Source of the DNA: Chthoniobacteraceae bacterium
GTDB taxonomy: Bacteria; Verrucomicrobiota; Verrucomicrobiia; Chthoniobacterales; Chthoniobacteraceae
Length of the DNA stretch: 39,442 nt
Reading direction: 5' to 3'
NCBI GenBank assembly: GCA_028293625.1
Contig: JAQGOL010000018.1
Coordinates: forward strand, 1-39,442
Numbering within the stretch: position 1 is the first letter of the stretch; each line of letters starts with the position of its first letter. Positions 17,911 to 26,320 of the stretch are shown here, piece after piece. The notes under the pieces were generated by a model, which made no database searches, was not told where the DNA came from, and saw only the letters and a program-made list of their open reading frames with translations. Made by a program: the position numbers and the translations under genes.

Positions 17911-18843
17911 GTGATCCATCCATTGACTGAACTCCCTGTTTCCCACGACTCGGCTCATCTGCCCGAAATCCTTGCGCGAAAACTTTGCATTGGAACGTGC
18001 GCGTGGAGTTTCGAGGACTGGCGCGGCGTTTTTTATCCCGCGTCACTTCCTGCAAACCAGCGCCTTGAATTTTATGCGCGTTATTTGAATTCGGTGGAGA
18101 TTGATTCGACGTTTTACGCCGTGCCCGGACCGCAAACCATTGCGCATTGGCTCGATGTGACGCCCGCCGACTTTATCTTCAGTGCGAAAATGCCGCGCGA
18201 GATCACCCACGATCGCAAGCTGCGCGAGTGTGAGGAGTTGCTGCACGGGTTTCTCGAAGGGATGTCGCCATTGCGTTCGCGGCTCGCCTGCGTGCTCATT
18301 CAGTTGCCACCGTATTTTACTCTCAAAAATGACGAGTTCGCCCTGCGCCGGTTTATCGCGCAATTGCCCTCCGATTTTCGGTTTGCCATCGAGTTCCGTG
18401 ATCCGAGCTGGCATCTGCCCCGCATCGCGCACGTTTTGGAGTCCCATCACGTTTGCTGGGCATGGAATGATCTGACCGCACCGGTCGACTCCCTGGAAGG
18501 CGCTTTTGAATTTCTGCCGCGGACCGCTGATTTCCTCTACGTGCGGCTGATGGGCGATGCAAAAACCAAATTTGGCCGCGACGGAAATCGGATTCACCGT
18601 TATCAGCGCCTGCTCTGGCCGCGGGATGCTTCCCTTGATACCTGGGTTGAACGCGTCGCCCAGCAGCTCGATTCGGTAAGCCGCGCGCTGATCTATTCTA
18701 ATAATCATTTTGAAGGCTTCTCCCCGCAGACAAGCCGGCGCCTTGCCGAGCGCTTTGGACTCGATGTGAGCGCACCCTCTTCCGAAGAACTCGCCGGACG
18801 CACTCCAAGCGATCAGCATCAGCAGCAGTTGGAGCTTTTATAA
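17911..18843 (+). CDS. DUF72 family protein (YecE type)
   Basis: This is a 310-residue TIM-barrel-like DUF72 protein. Diagnostic blocks are IGTCAWSFEDWRGVFYP, QRLEFYARYLNSVEIDSTFY, FIFSAKMPREITHDRKL, LIQLPPYFTLKND, RFAIEFRDPSWH, DFLYVRLMG and IYSNNHFEGFSPQTSRRLAE. The family is widespread and conserved, and its biochemical activity is not established. The frame is open from 17743, but the early part overlaps the promoter side of the divergent TPR gene. The GTG at 17911 gives the family's usual length. The 142 bp between this start and the bamD-like start should hold both promoters. Confidence 0.85.
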   Translation: MIHPLTELPVSHDSAHLPEILARKLCIGTCAWSFEDWRGVFYPASLPANQRLEFYARYLNSVEIDSTFYAVPGPQTIAHWLDVTPADFIFSAKMPREITHDRKLRECEELLHGFLEGMSPLRSRLACVLIQLPPYFTLKNDEFALRRFIAQLPSDFRFAIEFRDPSWHLPRIAHVLESHHVCWAWNDLTAPVDSLEGAFEFLPRTADFLYVRLMGDAKTKFGRDGNRIHRYQRLLWPRDASLDTWVERVAQQLDSVSRALIYSNNHFEGFSPQTSRRLAERFGLDVSAPSSEELAGRTPSDQHQQQLELL

Positions 18844-18944
18844 GTCACGCGCATCAAGGCAGATATTTCTGAAGCCACTGTTGCGTTTGGTCGTCCCTGT
18901 GGCTCAGTTTGAGCTTCTCTCCTGGCCGTCGCGCCTTCCCCGCC

Positions 18945-21900
18945 ATGAACATTCCCCGTGCTTTTCGCAGGGGCCGTCAGATCGGCTTCTGCTCGCTGTT
19001 GCTGCTGTTTTTTTTCGCCTTTCCTGGCATCATGATGCCCGTCCACGCCGGCCTCGGTTTGAATTCCGGAAGCCCATCGGATATCTGGGCCATGCTTTAT
19101 CCGGCGGCGGCGGCTGCCATGGAGGCGGATTTTGATGGAGACGGACATACAAATGCGCAGGAAGCCGCGGCGGGGACGGACCCGAACAAAGCGGATTCGA
19201 TCATCAAGATTTCAAGTGTTGCGATGGACGTTTACGGGTTCAACCTCACTTTCCCGACGCTTCTTGGAAAAAACTATCAGATCCAGACCAAGCCGACTCT
19301 TTCAGCGCCAGCATGGATCAACCTGCCCGGACCGCAATCCATCGGCAATGGCGGCGATATCATCGTTACGATTCCCAACCCGGCTCAGAATTTCTACCGG
19401 GTGCTGGTCCAGGATATCGATTCGGATGGGGACGGGGTCAATGATTGGGAGGAACTGACGCTTGGGTTTAATCCGAACACGTCGCACAGCGGCGGTTTGG
19501 ATGGGCCGGACGATCGGACTGCGATTGCTCAAGGGTTGGTTGCCCGTAACTCGCTTTCCCTGAGCGCAACTACCCCGTTGGCTTCGGAAGCTGCCCTCAT
19601 CAGCGGCGTCTTTACGCTGACCAGAAAAGGCGGGCTGAATGCCGTGACCGCGCATTATTCGGTTTCGGGCACAGCGCTTCAAGGGGTTGATTACGTGGCG
19701 CTTGGCAGGACCGTGATTTTTCCTGCCGGCGTTCGCACCGCGACGGTGACCATCACGCCGATGGCCGATGCGCTGCTTGAGTCAAATGAATCCGTTATCC
19801 TGAGTTTAACGCCGGATGCCGCATACGATCTTGGCGCTCCGACGACGGCGGCCGTACTGATTTCCGACGCAATGCAGGCGGGCGGCGATGGGTTGCGTGT
19901 CCAGTTTTGGAATGAAGCGGCTTCCGGAGCCAATCAGATTTCCAATTCAAATCCCGCAAAGTTCTCCGGCGCCGCCGCGCTGAGCCGTGTGGATGCCACG
20001 GTCGACATTGACTGGAGCGCTTCGCCTGGCGCCGGAGTGAATGCCGACTATTTCTCGGCGCGCTGGACGGGCGAAGTGCTTCCCGAGTTTTCACAGATTT
20101 ACCGTTTCTACCTCGGCATGAATCTGGCCGGCCGGGTGTGGATTAATGGGCAATTGCTCGTCAACAACTGGCCGGGCGGTCCCGATACGGTGAGTTCAAA
20201 GGAGGCCAGTGCCACAATCGCTTTGGTCGGCGGCGTGCGTTATCCGATCGTCATTGAGACTTACGATACGACCGGAACGGCCGCCGCGCATCTTTCATGG
20301 GCAAGCGCAAATCAAATCAAGCAAGTCATCCCGATGGCTCGCCTTTTTTCCAATGCGCCACCGCAAATCCTGAGCGGAACCGAGTTGACGCTGCTCAAGG
20401 GGAGCGGCCCTTATACTTACAACATTGCCGCAAGCGGCTATCCGACAGCTTTTGCGGCAGGCAATCTGCCACCGGGCTGGACTCTTAATGTTGTAACCGA
20501 CGCGGTGACCGGCATCAAAACAGGTTCATTGACGGGCTCACCAACTCAGGCCGGCTTCTGGCAGATTCCGCTTAGCGCCACCAATGCCAGCGGGTCCGGT
20601 TCGGCGATTCTCGAGCTGACCGTTACCTCGACCGGTGGCGCGATCCTGCGGGAACTTTGGTCTGGTATTGCCGGGGCCGGCATCGGCTCCATTCCGATTG
20701 GCACCGCGCCGACGAGTACCAGCACTCTGACTTCGCTCGAGATCAGCCAAAGCTCGCCCGATGCAAACAATTTCGGCGACAGGATCCGCGGTTATATCAC
20801 TGCGCCCCAAACAGGAGCCTACCAGTTTTGGCTAACAGGCGACGACGTGGCGGAACTTTGGATTTCCAATGACGACGAACGGGCCAATCTTTTTAAGCGT
20901 GCGACATTAAGCGCCGCGACCGGATTCCGGGCTTGGGCGGCAGGATCGGCGACACCGCTGCTTTGGCTTGAAGTAGGCAAGCGCTATTACATTGAGATTC
21001 TGCACAAGGAGAGCGCCGGCACCGATCATCTTTCCGTGGGGTGGCTAAAGCCTGGCGATTCCGGCATTCTCCCGAGTGAGGTGGTGCCTGGCTATACGCT
21101 TTCCTCCTATGTCGCGCCCACGGTGATTGAAGGTCAAAGCGCGCTGTATACAACAAACCTTTCCTCGCAAGGCGGCGCCGTCACCGACGGCTCCGGTGGA
21201 GCGTCATTGCAGTTGAGTGCCGACCAGAAGCAGGCCGTCGTGACGTTTAATTATACCAATCTGACATCACCGGTTACGGGAAAACACGTGCATGACGGGA
21301 CGCTCCAGGCAACCGGCAATATCGTTTTTGATCTCGATGCTGCCATGCCGCGTGCTGACGGAAGCTATGTCTGGGATATAGCCGATGTGCCCGGAATCAA
21401 TCTTACAGCGGCGCAAATTGTTCAACATCTCAATGGCGGCAGCCTCTATTTGAATGTGCACACGGCTACTTTTCCGGCCGGTGAAATCAAAGGGTTCTTT
21501 AAGCTTCAGGCGGCTTCCCAAACTTTCAGTGTTCCGCCTCCGGCGCCCGCGTTTGCGGACGACCACACGGATGCCAACGCGGCAGCGCGTTTCCTTACCC
21601 AGGCAACATTCGGGCCGACAACGGCCGACATAGCCTCTGTGCAAAGCCTCGGTTACTCGGCGTGGATCGATAATCAGTTTGCACGGCCCGCCACGGCACA
21701 TCTGCCGGTGGTTGAATCGAAGAAAAATCGCACGGATCCAAACAATCCCACATACTCCACCTCGCTGGCTACCAACGCGTGGTGGCAGAACTCAATTACC
21801 GCACCCGATCAGCTTCGCCAGCGTCTGGCGTTCGCATTAAGCGAAGTGCTCGTGCTCTCGACCTCCGGGGTGCTCGAAGACCGCGCAAGTGCCGTATCCT

Positions 21901-23987
21901 ATTATTACGATACCCTCCTGAATACCAGCTTCGGCAGCTTCCGCGATCTGCTCAAGGCGGTGACGCTCAACCCTGCGATGGGTGTCTTTCTCGATATGCG
22001 CGGCAACGACAAGCCGAATCTCTCCACAGGCTTGCATCCCAATGAAAACTACGCGCGGGAAATTCAGCAGCTCTTTTCAATCGGCCTTTATCGGATGCAT
22101 CCTGACGGCTCGCTGATCCTCAACTCAAAAGGCGAAGCCATTCCCACCTACGATCAGGACGTGATTGTGGGATTTGCGCATGCCTTTACCGGATGGACTT
22201 ACAATCAGGCTGACGTGAATGGATTCCTCCCAACCAGCTTTAGTCCGGGCAGTGACTATATCCATCCGATGAAGGCAGTGCCGAGTCATCATTTTACCGG
22301 GCAGAAGCGGATCCTGAATAATGTTGTGCTTCCCGGATTGACGGCCGCGGCTGGCGCACCGCTGGATCCTTACGCGACGCATACCGCGGCGCAGATCACT
22401 GACGCGGCTTATCAGGCGCTTGCATCCAAAGAACTCGATGCCACTCACGATGCGATTTTTACTCATCCGAACACGGCCCCGTTTATTTGCCGGCAACTGA
22501 TTCAACGATTGGTCACCAGCACGCCGAGCCTCGGGTACGTCTATCGGGTGGCGCAGATATTCAATGACAACGGAGCCGGCATACGCGGCGACATGAAGGC
22601 GGTGGTAAAAGGCATCCTTCTTGATTACGAGGCGCGCAGCGTAACAGCTCGCGCGCAACAAGGTTACGGCAAACAACGTGAGCCGGTGCTTAGGATTACT
22701 TCATTGGCGCGCGCATTTAGTCCGCCCCCGGCGTTTACTGGAACCTATACCCAAACAGGCGGACTGATCTCAGTCATCAGCTCGACTCCGACGGTTTTGC
22801 AAAATGGCAATGCGGTCTATCTCGATTTCTCCTCCGACACAACGAGTCCGGCCACGGGCGGCTCATTTACGATCCGTTCTACCCCAGCCTCAACGCCCAC
22901 CACATTTACGGTTCGGGCCAAGGATGTGATCGCGGGCACCTACTCCCAGGCGGCAGCGAGCACGACGGTGACCGTGACCACGGCCGCGGCCCATGGATTG
23001 ACCACAGGCAACAAGGTGTATCTCGATCTCAGTGGAGCGATCGGTGGCGACCCGGCTGACGGGCTTTATGTAATTACCGTCACCGATACAACCCACTTTA
23101 CGGTTGCCGATGCCGGTACTGTTCCGGTCGCGGCTCGAGCCGGCTCGGTATCGACTGCGTTTTTCAAGGGCGGTTATAGTCAAAGCGCCAATAGCACGAC
23201 GGTGACTATTACGACCAATACCACGAACGATCTCTCCGTGGGCGCGATTGTGGCTCTTGATTTCAAGGCAACAACAGGCCAGCCGACAATGCCTCTTGAC
23301 GGGCTTTTCCCCGTGGTCTCCATCGTTGATCGTTCATCATTTACAGTCACCGCGACAACTTACACGAGCAGCCGATCGGGCACATTGATTGGAGCTTCCT
23401 CCACGCCGGTGCTGAACCGGACGGGAACCGTTTCATCGGCTTACAGCGATTGGAGCGTGGGTAATACCGACAGCGAGATAGCCCAGACCCCGCTTCGCTC
23501 TCCGACCGTGTTTAATTTCTTCGTGCCCGACTATCAGTTTCCGGGGATGCTTGCGACAGCCGGGCTGGTGACTCCCGAGTTCCAATTGACTTCGGATACC
23601 ACCGTGATGCGGCATTCGAATTACCTTTTTGGCGGCATTTTCAGCAGCAGCTCAAGCACCAGCGGCGGCGATACAACGGGGCTTAACAGCTTCGAGGATG
23701 GCGACGGCAGCATCGCGCTCGACTTCAGTCCGTGGATGCAAAACGGACCCGGGGCAAAGCCGTGGACAAACAACGAAAATGTCTCCGCGTTGATCGACCA
23801 GATGAACACGCTGCTGATGTCCGGCCAGATGCCGGCTCCGATGAAGTCCATTATTCAGGCTTACATCTCGAACACGGCGAACCTGGCTTACAACAACATC
23901 ACACCCAGCGATGCGAACAAACGAGACCGCATCCGGGCATTGGTTCATCTGATTGTTACCTCGCCCGATTTTGCCATCCAAAAATAA
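18945..23987 (+). CDS. Giant exported DUF1800 protein with Calx-beta, two PA14, Ig-like and CHRD domains
   Basis: This is a 1680-residue secreted protein. After a long signal peptide (core FCSLLLLFFFAF) it has two acidic Ca-binding loops (DFDGDGHTNAQE from residue 62, DIDSDGDGVNDWEE from 157) and a Calx-beta domain (about 203-309). Next are PA14 number one (315-465), a putative Ig domain (469-561), PA14 number two (567-709) and a CHRD domain (731-856; FNYTNLTSPVTGKHVHDGTL, LYLNVHTATFPAGEIKGFF). The DUF1800 domain spans about 872-1680 (AARFLTQATFGPT, LHPNENYAREIQQLFSIGL, LRSPTVFNFFVPDYQFPG), interrupted by a repeat insert. The ATG at 18945 is chosen over the TTG at 18909. A DUF1501 gene follows after 6 bp; this pairing is known in many phyla and the proteins are thought to act at the cell surface, with function undetermined. 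Confidence 0.88.
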   Translation: MNIPRAFRRGRQIGFCSLLLLFFFAFPGIMMPVHAGLGLNSGSPSDIWAMLYPAAAAAMEADFDGDGHTNAQEAAAGTDPNKADSIIKISSVAMDVYGFNLTFPTLLGKNYQIQTKPTLSAPAWINLPGPQSIGNGGDIIVTIPNPAQNFYRVLVQDIDSDGDGVNDWEELTLGFNPNTSHSGGLDGPDDRTAIAQGLVARNSLSLSATTPLASEAALISGVFTLTRKGGLNAVTAHYSVSGTALQGVDYVALGRTVIFPAGVRTATVTITPMADALLESNESVILSLTPDAAYDLGAPTTAAVLISDAMQAGGDGLRVQFWNEAASGANQISNSNPAKFSGAAALSRVDATVDIDWSASPGAGVNADYFSARWTGEVLPEFSQIYRFYLGMNLAGRVWINGQLLVNNWPGGPDTVSSKEASATIALVGGVRYPIVIETYDTTGTAAAHLSWASANQIKQVIPMARLFSNAPPQILSGTELTLLKGSGPYTYNIAASGYPTAFAAGNLPPGWTLNVVTDAVTGIKTGSLTGSPTQAGFWQIPLSATNASGSGSAILELTVTSTGGAILRELWSGIAGAGIGSIPIGTAPTSTSTLTSLEISQSSPDANNFGDRIRGYITAPQTGAYQFWLTGDDVAELWISNDDERANLFKRATLSAATGFRAWAAGSATPLLWLEVGKRYYIEILHKESAGTDHLSVGWLKPGDSGILPSEVVPGYTLSSYVAPTVIEGQSALYTTNLSSQGGAVTDGSGGASLQLSADQKQAVVTFNYTNLTSPVTGKHVHDGTLQATGNIVFDLDAAMPRADGSYVWDIADVPGINLTAAQIVQHLNGGSLYLNVHTATFPAGEIKGFFKLQAASQTFSVPPPAPAFADDHTDANAAARFLTQATFGPTTADIASVQSLGYSAWIDNQFARPATAHLPVVESKKNRTDPNNPTYSTSLATNAWWQNSITAPDQLRQRLAFALSEVLVLSTSGVLEDRASAVSYYYDTLLNTSFGSFRDLLKAVTLNPAMGVFLDMRGNDKPNLSTGLHPNENYAREIQQLFSIGLYRMHPDGSLILNSKGEAIPTYDQDVIVGFAHAFTGWTYNQADVNGFLPTSFSPGSDYIHPMKAVPSHHFTGQKRILNNVVLPGLTAAAGAPLDPYATHTAAQITDAAYQALASKELDATHDAIFTHPNTAPFICRQLIQRLVTSTPSLGYVYRVAQIFNDNGAGIRGDMKAVVKGILLDYEARSVTARAQQGYGKQREPVLRITSLARAFSPPPAFTGTYTQTGGLISVISSTPTVLQNGNAVYLDFSSDTTSPATGGSFTIRSTPASTPTTFTVRAKDVIAGTYSQAAASTTVTVTTAAAHGLTTGNKVYLDLSGAIGGDPADGLYVITVTDTTHFTVADAGTVPVAARAGSVSTAFFKGGYSQSANSTTVTITTNTTNDLSVGAIVALDFKATTGQPTMPLDGLFPVVSIVDRSSFTVTATTYTSSRSGTLIGASSTPVLNRTGTVSSAYSDWSVGNTDSEIAQTPLRSPTVFNFFVPDYQFPGMLATAGLVTPEFQLTSDTTVMRHSNYLFGGIFSSSSSTSGGDTTGLNSFEDGDGSIALDFSPWMQNGPGAKPWTNNENVSALIDQMNTLLMSGQMPAPMKSIIQAYISNTANLAYNNITPSDANKRDRIRALVHLIVTSPDFAIQK
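22735..23445 (+). repeat. Three tandem ~75-residue repeats inserted in the DUF1800 domain
   Basis: Residues about 1264-1501 of the DUF1800 protein contain three related beta-rich units. Each begins G-[TY]-Y-[TS]-Q, continues with an alternating TTVTVTT strand, an L-T-T-G-N-K-V-Y-L-D-L core, a D-G-L-Y turn and ends F-T-V. The units start near FTGTYTQTGG, AGTYSQAAAS and GGYSQSANST. The conserved DUF1800 sequence resumes directly after them (GNTDSEIAQTPLRSPTVFNF). Confidence 0.75.
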
Positions 23988-23993
23988 CCGGTT

Positions 23994-25445
23994 ATGGATC
24001 CCAAAGATTTTCCTCATCTCTCCCGACGCGGCTTTCTGCGGCAGGCCGCGTGCGCGGCGGTTGGAACGCTGGCATTAAAGACCACGATCCGCGATTTGCG
24101 ATTCATCAACACCGCCGCCGGCCAGGGAACTCTGAACGACTACAAGGCGCTGGTCTGTATCTTTTTATCCGGCGGCAATGACGCCAATAACCTCATCATT
24201 CCACGCGGCGCGGAGTATGGGAATTACTCGGCGATCCGCCAGAACCTTGCCATCCCGGAGGCACGAGTATTGCCGATTACCTCATTGAATGGCGACGGCC
24301 GTCTTTATGGGTTTCATCCGGGCTGTGTGAAACTCCAGACGCTTTTTGGCGAAGGGAAGCTCGCACCACTTTTTAACGTTGGAACGTTGCTTCATCCGCT
24401 GACGCGCAGCCAGTATCAGACGAAGTCTGTGGCAACTCCGCCACAGCTTTTTTCCCATAGCGACCAGGTAACCCAGTGGCAGACTTCGATTCCGGATCAA
24501 CCGCCGCGCACTGGTTGGGGTGGCCGCGTGGCCGATCTTATCCATCCCTCACAATATACACTGCAAGCCGACGGGACACCGACTGCCAACAGCGCGAAAA
24601 TCTCTTTATGCACTTCGGTGGCCGGCTCGAACACGTTTGAAGTAGGCAATCTATTCCAGCAATACCAGGTTTCCACCGCCGGCGCCGTGACCTTGAGCGG
24701 TGTCACCAATGCGCGGCTCCAGGCGGTAAAGGATATTCTCGCGCTGCCGGATGCAAATCTTCAGCGCAACGCCTATGCCGATGTCGTCGAACACGCTATC
24801 GCCACGGGGAGCCTGCTTAATACCGCAATCGCCGGGACGGTTTCCGGCCCGTACGCGGGCGGTTCCTACTGGGCCGATGCGTTCCCTAATACCACACTCG
24901 GCAACCAGCTAAAAATGGTGGCCCGAATGATCCAGGCCCGCGCCGGACTCGGGATGAAACGCCAGATCTTCTTCTGCTCGGTAGGCGGCTACGATACGCA
25001 CACCGCGCAGACCGGACTCACTGCGGGCGTGGCCGATCCGACGGTCGGTTCGCACGCCAATTTGCTTAGTGAACTGAGCGACTCGCTTTTCGCGTTTCAA
25101 CGCGCGATGGAACAGCTTGGCACTTCCACCAATGTCACCTCGTTCACCGCGAGTGATTTTGGGCGCACTTTCCCGACCAACGGCCAGGGGAGTGATCATG
25201 GCTGGGGCAATCATCAGCTCATCATGGGCGGCGCGGTGCGCGGACAGCGCACTTACGGTTCTTTTCCAATCCAAACGGTGAATGGCCCGGATGACACCAG
25301 CACCGGACGTTGGATTCCACGAACTTCAGTGGATCAATACTCGGCCACGCTCGCCAGGTGGTTCGGTGTTACCCCGGGCAATATCGAGAACGTTTTTCCG
25401 AATATCGGCCGGTTTGCCACGCCGGATCTTGGATTCATGGGTTGA
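23994..25445 (+). CDS. DUF1501 family exported protein
   Basis: This 483-residue protein belongs to the alkaline-phosphatase-like superfamily branch DUF1501. A Tat signal is visible (SRRGFLRQAACAAVGTLAL). Family motifs run in order: YKALVCIFLSGGNDANNLIIP, NGDGRLYGFHPGC, LFNVGTLLHPLTRSQY, QLFSHSDQVTQWQTS, FFCSVGGYDTHTAQ, TASDFGRTFPTNGQGSDHGW, and WGNHQLIMGGAVRGQR. The Asp/His residues in GYDTH and GSDHGWGNH are the likely metal ligands by analogy with the superfamily. The gene follows the DUF1800 gene by 6 bp and must be co-transcribed. The pair may form an exported unit that processes or displays a surface or spore-coat-like layer; that role is inference. Confidence 0.9.
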   Translation: MDPKDFPHLSRRGFLRQAACAAVGTLALKTTIRDLRFINTAAGQGTLNDYKALVCIFLSGGNDANNLIIPRGAEYGNYSAIRQNLAIPEARVLPITSLNGDGRLYGFHPGCVKLQTLFGEGKLAPLFNVGTLLHPLTRSQYQTKSVATPPQLFSHSDQVTQWQTSIPDQPPRTGWGGRVADLIHPSQYTLQADGTPTANSAKISLCTSVAGSNTFEVGNLFQQYQVSTAGAVTLSGVTNARLQAVKDILALPDANLQRNAYADVVEHAIATGSLLNTAIAGTVSGPYAGGSYWADAFPNTTLGNQLKMVARMIQARAGLGMKRQIFFCSVGGYDTHTAQTGLTAGVADPTVGSHANLLSELSDSLFAFQRAMEQLGTSTNVTSFTASDFGRTFPTNGQGSDHGWGNHQLIMGGAVRGQRTYGSFPIQTVNGPDDTSTGRWIPRTSVDQYSATLARWFGVTPGNIENVFPNIGRFATPDLGFMG

Positions 25446-25762
25446 TGTTTTTAGCCGGCGGGCCGGCACCGCCGGTTTGAATCAAAGGTTTCAAGCAGGG
25501 AAGGCGCGCTGGCCAGATGCGGATAAATGGCGCGTTTTGCTGGGATACTCAAAATGAAGTTACGAGCCGAAGCAAAGCCGCCGCAGCGGCGGCTGCCTTC
25601 AAGCATCCGCGTTATGCCGCTCGTTTGCCGATGGCGTTCACCTGAGCCGCCGTCGTCAAAAATACCCTGTGACCGAACGATTCATGCGGACTGAGACGGA
25701 AATCCTCTTAAAAAATTTGTCCAAACCTGACGGTTAGCTGGAAGTAGAACAGAGACTAAAGC
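25446..25762. other. Intergenic region between DUF1501 and sigma-factor genes
   Basis: This 317-bp stretch has no supported gene. It contains a GC hairpin immediately after the DUF1501 stop and a second perfect GC palindrome, GCCGCCGC-A-GCGGCGGC, at 25577-25593, which may be a dispersed repeat. The last 80 bases are AT-richer and should contain the sigma-factor promoter, but I cannot define boxes with confidence. Confidence 0.6.
25455..25475 (+). terminator. Hairpin after the DUF1800-DUF1501 operon
   Basis: A 7-bp perfect GC stem (CCGGCGG with CCGCCGG, 7-base loop) begins 10 bases after the DUF1501 stop codon. It is followed only by a short TTTGAAT, so termination strength is uncertain. Confidence 0.45.
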
Positions 25763-26320
25763 ATGTCATCAGACCCCACCCGCCATTTTGAAGATCCCCC
25801 GCCGGCGCAGGAGCGGTTTCTTTCGCTCTTTCTGCGAAGCGAGCGGGAGATCTTTCGCTACGTGGCCGCTCTGGTGCCGAATGTGGCGGACGCGGAGGAT
25901 ATCGTGCAGCAGACTGCGCTCGTGCTCTGGGAGAAGTTTGAGGCATACGACCTTCACCAGCCATTCACGCCCTGGGCCTGCCGGTTCGCGTTGAACAAGA
26001 CGCGGCAATGGCTCGAACGCCGCCAGCGATGGCACGCCTTGCTGGAAGGCGGGCTGGCGGAGGAATTGGCGCAGCGTCGCGAGGAGTTGCGGCCGGAATT
26101 CGATTTACGGCTACGAAATTTGGAAGGATGCCTGCGCAAACTGCCCATGGAGCAGCGTTCGCTTGTTGAGGGCTATTATTACCGCCGGGACGGCATTGAG
26201 AATCTGGCGACGAATTCGGGCCGAACCGTTGCGGCCACTTATAAGATGCTTCAACGGGTGCGCCTGGCTCTTCAGGCCTGCATCGAGAACGCGTCGAAGC
26301 CGGAGCGAGTCACCCTGTGA
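25763..26320 (+). CDS. ECF RNA polymerase sigma factor (Rhodopirellula/Verrucomicrobium type)
   Basis: This 185-residue sigma-70 family factor has the two ECF regions. Region 2 (about 15-80) reads FLRSEREIFRYVAALVPN, VADAEDIVQQTALVLWEKF. Region 4 (about 120-175) reads LPMEQRSLVEGYYYRRDGIE, NLATNSGRTVAATYKMLQRV. The VADAEDIVQQT form and the linked FecR-type partner are features of the sigma group expanded in Planctomycetes and Verrucomicrobia. It would direct RNA polymerase to a small regulon after release by its membrane partner. Its stop overlaps the GTG of the next gene (GTGA), the usual sigma/anti-sigma coupling. The most likely targets are the adjacent exported proteins, which I infer only from position. 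Confidence 0.92.
   Translation: MSSDPTRHFEDPPPAQERFLSLFLRSEREIFRYVAALVPNVADAEDIVQQTALVLWEKFEAYDLHQPFTPWACRFALNKTRQWLERRQRWHALLEGGLAEELAQRREELRPEFDLRLRNLEGCLRKLPMEQRSLVEGYYYRRDGIENLATNSGRTVAATYKMLQRVRLALQACIENASKPERVTL

Noticed and set aside
25577-25593. GC palindrome as a second terminator after DUF1501
   Set aside because: It has a single-base centre, no T-run, and lies 130 bp from the stop. It is more likely a repeat or chance in GC-rich DNA.
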